Notes under the pieces: model-generated
The model's database searches: none
What the model was told of the DNA's origin: nothing
Seen by the model: the letters and a program-made list of their open reading frames with translations, nothing else
Source: Opeltia flavorubescens
Taxonomy: Eukaryota > Ascomycota > Lecanoromycetes > Teloschistales > Teloschistaceae
Assembly (NCBI GenBank): GCA_000442125.1
Contig: KE546981.1
Span: forward strand, 620,001-684,000
DNA: 64,000 nt
Direction of reading: 5' to 3'
In this document: piece after piece, positions 26,301 through 37,689 of the stretch
How the letters are laid out: the number at the start of each line of letters is the position of its first letter
How positions within the stretch are numbered: the stretch's first letter is position 1
Translations under genes and position numbers: made by a program

Positions 26301-29300
26301 TATTTATAAACGGTATCTAACTAAATTTTTATAATTAATTAAATAGGAAATAGCGAATTATTTTAAATATAGACTTATTTTAATATATAATCTATAATAT
26401 ATATATAAATAGTAAAGGTATTTAAAGTTTTTAATTTATAGATAAAATTACGGTTTTATAAAAGATTTAGAGATTTTTAGTATAGATTAGTAATTTTAAT
26501 AGTTTTATTAGTATATAACGGTACTATAATATATTAAAGACTATAGATAATAATATTTATTCTAGTACTTTTAATATTAATAATAATTAGTATTATTATA
26601 TTATTATAAAAACTAATAGTTATTATATTTATAGATAGGTATATATTAATATCTTTAAACTTTATAATATTAATACTAATAAATATATTAACGCTTAGAT
26701 TATCTATTAAATAAAACTCGCGTATAATAATAATAAATTCTATAGCCTTTTTATTAAATATAAAAATTTTAATAATTATAAATTTAATAGTATTATATCG
26801 CCTTTTATTAATATCTTTAATATTTATAAAAGCTAGTATCTTCTAAATTATAATATATAGTAGTTATTTTAATAGAAATTTTCGATTAATTAGGCTTATT
26901 ATATAGTTTTTATTTTAATAAAAGCTATAATTTTTAGCGTTTAATTATAAGCGAATATCTACGATTATATAACGGTATTTTTAAAAGGTAAAGCCTATTA
27001 TTAGCGTATCTTTTATAATTAAATAAATTAACTAAAATATTTATAGTAGTATTTAATAATCTCTAGTTTAATAATCTTTAGCGTATTTTTAAATAGTTTA
27101 ATTAATTTTAAATAAGTTTATACTAGTATTAATAGAGCGTTTAACTTAATAATTAGCTTAATTATAATAACTATATTTAGAAGTAGTTTTTTACTATAGC
27201 CGGAGTATAGATACCGATATAAAGTATTATTTAATTTAATAATTTTATTATATTTATTATATTAGTATATTTTAACTAGTTCGGGTTCCGTATATTTTAC
27301 TATAATAAAGTAGAATTTTATTATATTATTATACTAGTTAAAATTTTTAATAGTAGTATATAGAGCTTTATTAGATTCTTTATTTATTATATATTTAGTT
27401 TTAGTAAAGTCCGTTAATTAGTAGAAGCCGTTTTTATAATTTTAATATTATTCCGTTTTATCGATTAAAATCTATTTACTAGAAGCTTCCTATTAAAAAT
27501 AAGCTCGTTAGTTATTTAGCTAGCGGTTTTTATATAGATTCCGGCTTTTATTATACTATTAATAGCCGTAGTTTTATTAATTTCCGGTTTAATTTTATTA
27601 CGGTAAAATAATAGTTTTAAATAGAAACTATTAATAATTATTTTAAATAGTACGCTGATTATTTTATATATTAAGTTTATTTTTAATTAATAGAGCTTAT
27701 AAAGTTATAAAAAAATTCCGGTATTAGTATATAGTAGGAAATATATTCGGTTGGTTTTTTTATATATAGTTCGGGTATATAAATAGATATTTAAGTATAT
27801 AAAAAAGGTTATTTTATAATAGCTAGTATATTACTACTCTTTTATATTATTTACCTTTATCCTTTTATAGAGGGTTTAGTTTTAGCGCCTCGCGGTTTTT
27901 ATTATTATTATAAATATCGAATTAATTATTTTTTTTATTTTAAAAAAATTTATAAAAGGTTTTAATAATATTTATTACGGTTTTATTTAGAATTAATATT
28001 TATAGCCGGGCGTTAAAATATTTAATACTAATTATTACTTAAATACTTTTAATAGGTATTATTTTTATATTTTTTATTTTAATAATAATATTATTAAAAT
28101 ATTTTAAAGGGTCTTTTTAAGCTTGTATATTATTAATAGTATAGCGTATCTACTTTAACTATATTAACGCAGTAGACGGTGGCTCGCCGAAATAGTTTTT
28201 AAAAAATATATATTATAGTTTAATACTATTATTTAATTATAGCGATTTATAGATAAATTTATTAATTATAGTAGTAAATTATATAATTATTTTATTTTAT
28301 AAATAAAAATCCAGGTTATAATATATTAACGATATATTTATCGTTTTATATTGAATTTTTATATACTATATAAAAATATATATATTATAATAAATATTAT
28401 ACGATTTTAGAAACTTTATAAATAGTTTATCGCTATTTAGTTAGAATAAATTAATATTATAAGCCCTCTATTATAATTTAATAATCGCTAATATAGTTAT
28501 TAGATTTACTAATATAATAATTATTTAATTCTAAAAATTCTATATAAAAAATTCTAGTAATTAAATTAATCGGGTATTTATAAGTAGTTACCTATTTAAA
28601 AGAGCTTACTATTTTTATAATAGATTATTATTACTTATAAATCTACCTAATTACTACTATAATAGAATTTCTATTATATCTAGCGGCGGTATAATACTAC
28701 CTTCCGATTTTATTAAATAGAATAGGCTAGATTTAATACTAGAAGAAATATAGTTCTGTTATTTAAATATATTAGTAAATTCCGTAATATTTATAAATTT
28801 ATTAAGCTATTATAAGTCTTTTAATAAATTTAAAAAGTAAAAATATAGGTTTAAACTATTTTAAATAAAATTTATTACTAGCTCTTAAACGTAAATTTAA
28901 AAGTTTTCGTTTTTAAAAATTATAATAGTATTATTATAAAAATCGTTGATTATTTTAATAAAAATTTATAGATACTCGCTTTAATTTATAAAATAAGTAG
29001 TAATAAAAGCTATACTAGCTTTTATTATATTAGCTTAAATTATCTAGCTATTAGAAGATTTCTATATTAAGAAACGGTATAGATCTAGACTTTTTTTATA
29101 GATATAGTCGGTATAAACTCTAAAGATTATTATAAAAGCCTAATTCTATTTTAAAAACCGTTTAATATATTTTTAAAACTTTTTAATATAAAAAATAGTT
29201 ATAATAAAAGCTAGTATAATAATAAAATCGATTAGGTCCTTTAAATTATTATAAAAGGTATCTAGAACTTTACTAGAAGAACTAGAAGCTAGAATATATA

Positions 29301-29466
29301 TTAGTTAACTCTATTAACCGAGTATTAGTATAGAAGTAGTAGTTTAGTAGGTAAAAAAGTATTAAGCCTATTTAAAAGATCTAGTACTATATAATAATTA
29401 ATAGTATATATATACGGAAGTTAATAGTACTATATTTTATATAGGTTACCTTTAATTACTACTATT

Positions 29467-29670
29467 TATTAAATAATAAATATAGGATAATAATATTATA
29501 TTAAAGGTAAAGATTATCTATTTATAGAATCTATAGCTAAATAAATATAAGCGTTAAAAGACGCTAAACCTAATTAAATAAATATATTTAAAAGGCTTCC
29601 TTCGGGCTACGGTAGCTATTCAGCCCTACCTGCCCTATCAGCCTTCTGTCTATATAGTATAGCCGCAATA
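29467..29670 (-). repeat. 5' LTR of gypsy E2 (204 bp)
   Basis: On the reverse strand it starts TATTGCGGC, the RIP form of TGTTGC. The right part keeps a GC-richer block (about 29580-29650) shared with the E1 LTR at 6485-6540. Followed by the target duplication CTTTA. Confidence 0.85.
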
Positions 29671-31089
29671 CTTTAATAATAAAATAATTTATTATAAAGC
29701 TCGTTAAATAGTTTATAGCTTCGAATAATATAAAAATATTAATTATAACGAAACTTTCGCTTTAATAGTTAAGCCTATAATATATAAAGCTTTTTTTACT
29801 ACTATAACTATATTTAATTAGTTAATTAAATTGATAAATATTAAAATAGCCTTTTTTTATAGCGATATTAATAAATTAAATCCAATTTTTATTAAATAAT
29901 TAAACGGATAGGAAAATTCTAGTAATAGGGTTTATAAATTTAATAAAGCCTTTTATAGCTTTAAATAGTTATTAAAAGTATAGTATAATACGCTAATAGC
30001 TTTTTTTAATATTCTAAACTTCGTGCTATTAATAGTAGATACTAGCGTTTTCTATAACTATTCCTCTAGGTCCTATACTATAATTACTACCTATATAAAC
30101 GATTTATTTATTATCGGCCTAAATTATAAAACTATTTAAATTATTAAACGCTAATTAAATATTAAATTCTAGATAATCGATCTAGGCCTTTATAACTATT
30201 ATCTAGATATAAAAATTACTTACAACCGCTAAAACCGGATTATTCGTTTATCGCAATCTATTTATATTAAAAAAATCCTTTATAATTTTAATATATAATC
30301 TATTAAACTATAAGCTATACTAATAAATATATCCTTTTTTTTAATTTACGAACCGGTATTTATAAACTATATTACTCCTTTTAATTTATAAAATTAGTAT
30401 CAATCCGCCGTTAGATTATTAATATATATAATACTTGGTACTAAACCCGATATTACCTTCGCGGTATTAATAGTTAGTCGTTATAGGTTAAATTTAACCG
30501 AGAAATATTAATAAATTATTAAAAAAATCTTCCGTTACCTTTATATTATAGTTAATTTTTATTTTATCTATAATAGAAATCTAGCCAACCTTTTAAACTA
30601 TATAAATACCGATTAGACCGGTAATAAAGATACTTAGCGCTTAACTTCCAGCTATATTTCTAATATTAGAAGTAAANCTATTAGCTAGTCTTTAAAACAA
30701 TAATTAATAATAGCTTTTTCTATCTATAAGGCTGAATACGGGGGCCAAATATAAGCAGCTAAAGAAGCGATTTAGCTAAAAACTTTCTTAGAATAAATTT
30801 AAAATAAAAAGGACCTTTATATAATTAATATTAACTATAATAATTAAAATACTATAATTCTAGTTAAAAACCTCTAATTTTATACGCGTACTAAATATAT
30901 TAATATTTAATAATATTTTATATACGAATAGGTAATAGAAAATTAAATAAACTTTTAATATATATCTATAAACGATTAAATTATTAATAGCTTTATTAAA
31001 GTTTTTTTAAAGGATAAATTTTTTTTATTCCAGTAAATATTAAACTTAAAAGAATACCTATAATATTAATAACGCTAATATATATTTAA

Positions 31090-32005
31090 AGATATTAAAA
31101 CCCCCTAGAGTTTACTATTATTACTACCCACTAATTTTATCCCCTAATTTCGCCGCGATACCCTCTATTTCGCCGCTATACTTCTTAAAACTAGTACCCG
31201 AGTTTTATATTTATTAATACCCTAGCTGGCTATTAAACCCTTTATATATTGTTTATAACTAGCGCCTAAACTTATAAATACTTATTTATCTATTTATATA
31301 CGTTATATAATACTTATAAAACTTATATAGCTCTATTTTATATATTTTCCAGGCCTGTTTTTATTTAAAAATCGCGAATCTAGTTTTATAATAAAATTTA
31401 TTTTTTATTTATATAGTATTTTATAAAAATAGTATATTTTATATAATTACCACGTTAAATACGTTTTATACGCTTTTTAACTTAGTTGTTTTTAAAATCC
31501 AGAATATATACGATTCCAGCTCGTTTCTAGTACTCGTTCCAGGCACCCCTAAATACCTATTAGTATTTATTTCAGGCTCTTTATACTCTAATTCTAAGGG
31601 GGTGTATAGTACCTATAGGAGTCCAGATTTTTATTACCTAAGCTGTAGAAGCTTTACTAGAAGTGCTCAAATTAACTATTACTGTTATAAAAGCTCTATT
31701 AGTATCTTTTATATACCGGCAGAAACCGGGTCAACTTATATATACCGGGTAAACTTGCTAGCAGGAACTGGATAATACGTTTTTATTTACTATTCAATAT
31801 ACTGTTTATATTCCTTATATACTAGGTAGTATTTTATATACTCGAAGCTGTAGAAGCTGCTGTAGCGCCTATAGGTAGCTATATTCTAGCTGTATTTTAG
31901 GGCGATATCTGGGCGCTTTTAGCTATTATAGCAGTTTTAGATTATTTAAGCTGTAGAAGCTCGTTTATTTACTTTATTGCGTGATTTTTATATATTAAGT
32001 AGAAG
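31090..32005 (+). other. Long, lightly mutated 3' non-coding part of copia E3
   Basis: After the RNase H traces about 0.9 kb remains before the 3' LTR, with visibly higher G+C and more CpA/TpG than the body of the element. AAGCTGTAGAAGC-type words recur (near 31640, 31850 and 31950), giving short internal repeats. A purine tract AAGGGGG followed by TGTATAG at about 31597 looks like a polypurine tract plus LTR start, but no matching copy exists near 18.1 kb. It may instead be the remnant of a different insertion. Confidence 0.45.
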
Positions 32006-32112
32006 TATTAAATTACTAGTCAGCTTATATAATTATACTACTCTAGATAAAAGCAAGTAGCCGAAGGCTATTTACTTCTTTAAATAATATAAATAATTAT
32101 TATATTTTAATA
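32006..32112 (+). repeat. 3' LTR of copia E3 (107 bp)
   Basis: Same length and ends as 18150-18256, followed by the target duplication TAATT (32113-32117). It carries the same stem-loop around AAGTAGCCGAAGGCTA. Confidence 0.85.
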
Positions 32113-32198
32113 TAATTAAATACTCGAAAGAATTTTTCGAAGTTTTTAATATTCTAAAATAGTTAGTTTATTTCTAGTAGAATTAGGTTTTTAAAATA

Positions 32199-32606
32199 TT
32201 ATATATATATTAGAAAACGTCCCTTATCGGCTTCCCGACCCGAAATAAATATAAACTTTATCGGTTAATATCGAATAATCGTAGTTATAAATCCGATTAA
32301 ACTAATTTTACTTTTATTAACTATTAAAAANGCTGATTTTTTATAGCTAAATAATTTTATTATTTCTTTATATAGTAATATATAAAGTAGTTTAATTTAA
32401 AGCGTTTAATAAGCGTTTTTTAATAATCTACTTTTTAAAAAAAATAGATAAAAACTAGTTACGTAATCGCTCTAAAAAAGTTTTATTTTCTAAAATTCGC
32501 GACTATAAAAGAAGATTTTTAGCATTAAACTGGCTGCCAGCCTTATCAGCTACTAGCCGCTAGCTACTATCAGTAAAATTCCACTGGAACGATAGCCCAG
32601 TACTAG
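32199..32606 (+). mobile_element. Helitron 4, non-autonomous, subfamily B (408 bp)
   Basis: Starts T(TA)5TTAGAAAACG and ends GCCCAGTA-CTAG. It has the subfamily B middle block. It is strongly RIP-mutated, and its minisatellite has lost most GC-rich units. It lies 86 bp right of copia E3, in the sequence that was the target of E3. Helitron 5 follows at the next base. One ambiguous base at 32331. Confidence 0.8.
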
Positions 32607-32995
32607 TTATATATATATTAGAAAACGTCCCTTATCGGCTTCCCGATCCGAAATAAATATAAATTTTATTAGTTAATATCGAATAACTATAGTTATAAAT
32701 TCGGTTAGTACCTTTAATTATTAAAATAGCTAGTTTTTTTATAGTTAAATAACTTCGTTAATTTCGTATATAGTAGTATATATAGTAGTTTAATTTAAAG
32801 TACTAAACGAGCGTATTTTAATAGTATAAAAATTTTAAAAATCGGACTAAAATTAGTAATATTATAACGCGTAGAAGTTCTAGCTGTATTACGCTAACTG
32901 GTAGCTCTACTAGTTACCAGCCCTACTATTTGCCAGCTTTACTAGCTACCAGCTACCAGCAGCAAAATCCCATTGGAACGGTGGCCCAGTGCTAG
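32607..32995 (+). mobile_element. Helitron 5, non-autonomous, subfamily A (389 bp), in tandem with Helitron 4
   Basis: Begins immediately after the CTAG end of Helitron 4, in the same orientation, and ends GGCCCAGTG-CTAG followed by T. It belongs to the other subfamily, so this is an insertion at the end of a resident copy (G|T instead of A|T) rather than a simple duplication. Length and sequence closely match Helitron 6. Confidence 0.8.
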
Positions 32996-35900
32996 TAATT
33001 AATAGTAGAAAATTTAATTTAGCGAAATTGTTTATAAGGTTTTTTACTTTTAAACGAAAATCCGGAAGCTGAAAACCTGGAATTTAAAGGTTAGTAGCTA
33101 GAGTTATTAATTAAAAAAAATATTAAAAAAAAGTATTTTAGTTATAGATTTAGGATAAAAAACTTATAAAGGAATTGGTAAGTTTAATATATATTATAAA
33201 GAGCTACGTATACTATAGTATATAAATAAAAAGTTTATTCCGAATTTATAATCTATTAAAATTATATATATAAAAAGCTTGCTTTATTATTTTAAAGGAC
33301 GAAAGCCCTAGCTATATATACGATTTTCGTCCGAAGTAGCTGGGGTTATATAACGTTAGGATTGATTTGTACACGTATTTTAATACTATTAATAAAAAAA
33401 TTAAAATATATTTAATATAGCGATATAAATATAATTTTTTAAAAATAATATTATTTTAAACTATAAAGATATAGTATAAATATTATAGATAAATATTTTA
33501 TTAAAATCTTTTATATTAATAATTATCTTTTTATTTTCTAATAATTTCTTTTAAATTATAAAAATAAAAAAGAAAAAAAAAATAAATTATTTATTTATTT
33601 TATATAATTAAGCCAATATATTTTATTAAATATATTATTAATAATTTAATAATTTTCAATATTAATAAAATAAATTTTAGATTTATATTTAAATAATATT
33701 TATTAATTATTTTTAAATAATAGTTTTATTTATTTATTTTCAATATATTAATAAACCTTTTATTAATTTATAATATAAAAAATTCTATAATTAATTCGAA
33801 TAGCGCGTTCAATTATTTTATATTATTAAATATTATTATTCTATTAAATAATTTTTAATCTAATTATAATAAATTAATCTTTTTTTTTATAAGAATTTAT
33901 TTAGTAAAATTTAAAAAAATATATCGTTTTATATATATTTTTAATAAAGTTTTTAATATAATTTAAATTATTTATAGCTAAATTTGTATAATAACCGCCT
34001 ATAAAAGTATCTAAAAATAGTAAATTTTTAGATATTTTTAGTATATATATAGCTAGTTCCTTAGATATATTATATAGAAAATAATTATTATAAATAATAT
34101 TCAAAATTATACTAAAATTGAATTTTATTAATATATATATATATTAATTTATTTTATTACGGGCTAAAATATATATAATTTTATTATCTATAATATAAAT
34201 AAATAAAGCTATATTTATTTCGGCTAGTTTAAAAAATACATTTTTCTTTATAAATAAACCTTTTATTAAAACTATTATTATAGCTTTCGATATAGTAAAT
34301 ACTAAAATATATTAGATTATTTTAATTTTTAAAGCTAAAAAAGGTATTTTCGTTAAAGTAATAAAAATAATAGCGTTTTTATAACTATTAATAGTAGCTT
34401 TTTAATTTATTAAATAAAAAGATATTTTTTTTAAAATTATAATATTATTTTCTATTAAAATATTAGCCTATAAATTATTTATAATATAGAATTCTTTTTT
34501 AATATAAATAAAAATTTAGATACCGTCGTTTATTATTATAGAAAAATAAATTATTTAAATAATATATTTTTTTAGTTTATATAAATTTATATTATAGTTT
34601 TTTATAATTAAAAGTTATACTATAATAAAAAATTTATAATCTAGCGATATTTTACTAAAAATCTTTTTATTTATAATAGTCGAATTATAGCTAGAATTTA
34701 AATAAATAGATTTTTTAAATCCGTTTAGATATATTTTAATAAGCGTTTTAATATAATTGTAAATATAAAATCTATAATTAGAACTAATATAATTTTTTTT
34801 AGTTATAGATTTAACGATTTTTATTAAAGGTATAAATATAGCGATTATAATAGGTATAGAAATAAAAAATTTTTATTTATTTCATATATTATAATTTATA
34901 TATAAATAGGTATAAAGCTTATTTTTAAATAAAAATAAACTATAATATTTATTATATTCAATCGTTTAAATTTAGATTGTACTTATAAAATCCATAAAAA
35001 AATAATTATTATAGTTTAAAAAACCTTTTAAATAGCTTTATAAATTATTTATAATTGATTTCTAGAAGGTATTTAAATTATCCTCTTATAACTAATTATT
35101 ATTCTCGTTGAAATAAAGCGTATAGTCTGGGTATTTATAAATAGAGTCCTCCGATAGTATAATATTTTTATCGTTTTCTTCGTGGATATTATCTATAGAT
35201 ATATAAAATATTATAGCTTTAGAGCGCTATTATTACCAGTTATTAAAATTGTTTTTACTATAACGATTTTATTTTTGGCTTTAACTTGAATACCTTTAAA
35301 GTTATTAAAATTTGGTTAATTTATAAAAGGATATTAATTTTAAATAAACTTTTAAAGAACCGGTAATACGAATTATTTTTATATCAGCGGATTTTAGCTA
35401 TATAATAGACGCTAAATATTTTATTATCTATTTTAATAAAAAATTTAAATATTTAAATTAACGTTTAAATATATATTTTAAGTCCAATTCTAAATTTAAT
35501 TTTAAAATCGATATATATTTTAAAAAGTATTAAATAAATAGAAATTTAAAAATATTACTATTAAAGTATAAATAATTACTTAAATTATTATTAATTCTAC
35601 GGAAATTAATAAAAAAACAACGAAATTAACTATTTAAAGGAAAAACTTTTAAATATTTACTAAAATTATTGTATTAAGGTAAAATATTAATTTAAAGCCT
35701 ATTAAAAAATAGAAAATTTTATATTTTTCAATATTTAGTATAATATATATTAAATTATAAAATTTCTTTTAGTTTAAATATAGAAATAAATTAAAAAACT
35801 AATATATTTTCATTTAATAGATTAATAAAAATATATAATTTTAATATAATATTTTAATATATAAAAGTTAATTAGTTATAAACGTTTAAAATATTAATAG

Positions 35901-37300
35901 ATTTAGTATATTTAATAATAGGTTAAATATAACTAGCTAATTTTATTTAAAAATATATATTCTAAATAGTATATTTTTTAACTATAAACTTACTAAAAAT
36001 AATATTAAACGACTTTTTAAATTTTTCAATAAAATAATTCGACTATTCTTTTATACTATTTTTATTATTTTTTAAGCTAATTTTTTTTAATATTTAATAG
36101 TTTTATTATATATTATATTAAAGTTGTATTATATAAATAAATATTTCAATTAATTTTTATTCTAATTGCGGATTTTATTATAATTAAATCATTTATTTTT
36201 TTAATAAAAAAATAAATATTTCTATAATAAATATTTTTATCTATTATAATAATATCGGTTTTACTATAATTACTATTTAAATATAGATTAAAGTAATTAA
36301 AATTCAAAATATTTTAATTATTACTCTATAAGCTATCTAGGAGTCCTAGTGGTTTTTAAGATTCTAACTGACTTTAAAGCTTTTATTATCTATTATTTTA
36401 ATTAATTAAAGTCGTTAAAATTATAATATTAATTATATATTATAATATAGTTTTATTTATATTAAATACTGGATTATCGGTTTAAAGTTTTAATAATAAA
36501 CGATTATTATTTAAAATAGATAGTAAATAACTAAATATAGTAGTTTAAATCGACGTTTATAAAAAATTTTCTAGTTATAAATAGCTTTTTTAACGAGATT
36601 CTAATATAGAATCCGATAGCGCCTAAAGCTTAACGGCTAAATATAATCGAACGGATAAATACTATTAGAATTTTTATATACTAGTAGCTAAGCTTTTAAT
36701 AGTTTTTCTAAATAGTAGTATTTCTATAATTTTACGGAATAAAAATCTAGGTTTACTTTTAAATAGGTTTCTAGATTTCGAACGTTTATAAATAATAAAA
36801 TTTAATAAATAGCTTTAGAAATAAAAAAATAATCGTTTTAATAAATGGTTTGAATTAGTTTTTATAAATTTTATATATAGATTACTAATAAAAGCTGTAA
36901 AAAATACTCGAAAATATACGGTAAACCGTATAAAAATAGTATAAAAGCAAGCGGAAAACAAAGGATTAATACTATTTTAAAGAGCTAGTGCGATAAATTA
37001 CTAATAGATTATTTTTTTTTCGATATAAACGAATATAATAAAAGAAAAATTGAATTAATCACTATTATTTAGCAAAAATCTAATAGAAAACTAATAGTAA
37101 TAAAGATTATTCGTTCTTTAACTACTACCAGCTGACTATATACTAGCTCGTTTAGCTTATTACTATCTAATCGTTATCTACTAGCGCGTATAATAGCTTT
37201 ATACAGCTGCTATATATTAATATATATAGTATATATTTATACAGCTATAGCGTTAGCGCTATAGCAAAAATTATAATATTTTTTTTATTTATAATTATAA
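32996..37300. other. Unresolved AT-rich relics; one weakly mutated patch
   Basis: No gene that can be supported. At 33020-33380 and about 35.07-35.4 kb CpA and TpG are commoner than around, so these patches were mutated less. At 33297-33345 two inverted repeats interleave. On the reverse strand of 35.0-35.4 kb stretches without stops can be read, but no family is recognised. The open stretch at 33901-34104 on the reverse strand has only the residue make-up expected of random AT-rich DNA (I, N, Y, F, K, L). The rest is a near two-letter A/T sequence. Confidence 0.35.
33297..33345. repeat. Interleaved inverted repeats
   Basis: GGACGAAA (33297-33304) pairs with TTTCGTCC (33325-33332). CCCTAGCTA (33306-33314) pairs with TAGCTGGGG (33337-33345) with one mismatch of RIP type. 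The order is A-B-A'-B', as in a pseudoknot, not nested. It lies in a weakly mutated patch. Confidence 0.5.
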
Positions 37301-37689
37301 TTATATATATATTAGAAAACGTCCCTTATCGGCTTCCCGACTCGAAATAAGTATAAATCTTATCGGTTAGTATTAAATAACCGCAGTTATAAATCCGGTT
37401 AGTGCCCTTAACTATTAAAATAGCTAGTTTTTTTAAAGTTGAATAACTTCGTCAGTTTTATATATAGTAGTATATATAGTAGTTTAGTTTAAAGCGCTAA
37501 ACGAGCGTATTCTAATAATATAAAAATTTTAAAAATCGGACTAAAATTAGTGGCGTTATAGCGTATAGAAATTCTAGCTGTACTACGCTAATTGGCAGCC
37601 CTACTAGTTACCAGCCCTACCATTTGCCAGCTTTACCAGCTGCCAGCTACTAGCAGCAAAATCCCATTGGAACGGTGGCCCAGTGCTAG
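37301..37689 (+). mobile_element. Helitron 6, non-autonomous, subfamily A (389 bp)
   Basis: Standard ends, T(TA)5TTAGAAAACG to GGCCCAGTG-CTAG, then T; the base before is A. It is close to Helitron 5 in length and sequence. The 3' minisatellite keeps GC-rich units (about 37590-37660). The flanks are very AT-rich with no homologous empty site in the window. Confidence 0.8.

Larger units (their letters stand above)
22074..29670 (-). mobile_element. Ty3/gypsy chromovirus fossil E2, nested in copia E3
   Basis: Same family as E1, opposite orientation. LTRs of 204 bp (29467-29670 is the 5' LTR, 22074-22277 the 3' LTR). The perfect 5-bp target duplication CTTTA (22069-22073, 29671-29675) falls inside the reverse transcriptase region of E3. 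On the reverse strand the parts mirror E1: gag near 28.9-27.6 kb, reverse transcriptase 26.0-25.1, RNase H about 25.0-24.8, integrase about 24.3-23.4 and a chromodomain-like tail about 22.6-22.4. Helitron 3 interrupts it near the 3' end. Without the Helitron its length agrees with E1. It is dead, with many dozens of lesions. It is younger than E3 and older than Helitron 3. Confidence 0.87.
18150..32112 (+). mobile_element. Ty1/copia retrotransposon fossil E3, interrupted by E2
   Basis: Two 107-bp LTRs (18150-18256 and 32006-32112) flanked by CAATT and TAATT, one RIP-type transition apart. A primer-binding site complementary to the initiator tRNA-Met anticodon arm follows the 5' LTR directly. 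Plus-strand traces run in copia order: gag (about 18.3-20.2 kb), integrase (about 20.5-21.3), reverse transcriptase starting about 21.95 and resuming at 29.68-30.55 after E2, and RNase H (about 30.65-31.0). A long 3' non-coding part follows (31.09-32.0). Without E2 it is about 6.36 kb. It is dead, with many dozens of lesions. The LTRs differ at about 9 of 107 sites counted by eye, all but one being transitions, so RIP rather than age explains most of the divergence. The open stretch at 18987-19229 on the reverse strand is antisense to gag. Confidence 0.85.

Noticed and set aside
31597-32112. A 510-bp LTR for copia E3 starting at AAGGGGG-TGTATAG
   Set aside because: No matching sequence lies upstream of 18150. 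The 107-bp LTRs have matching ends, a matching target duplication and an adjoining primer site.
33901-34104. Open frame of 67 residues, reverse strand
   Set aside because: Its composition is only I, N, Y, F, K and L, as random A/T sequence gives. No family, no conserved neighbour.
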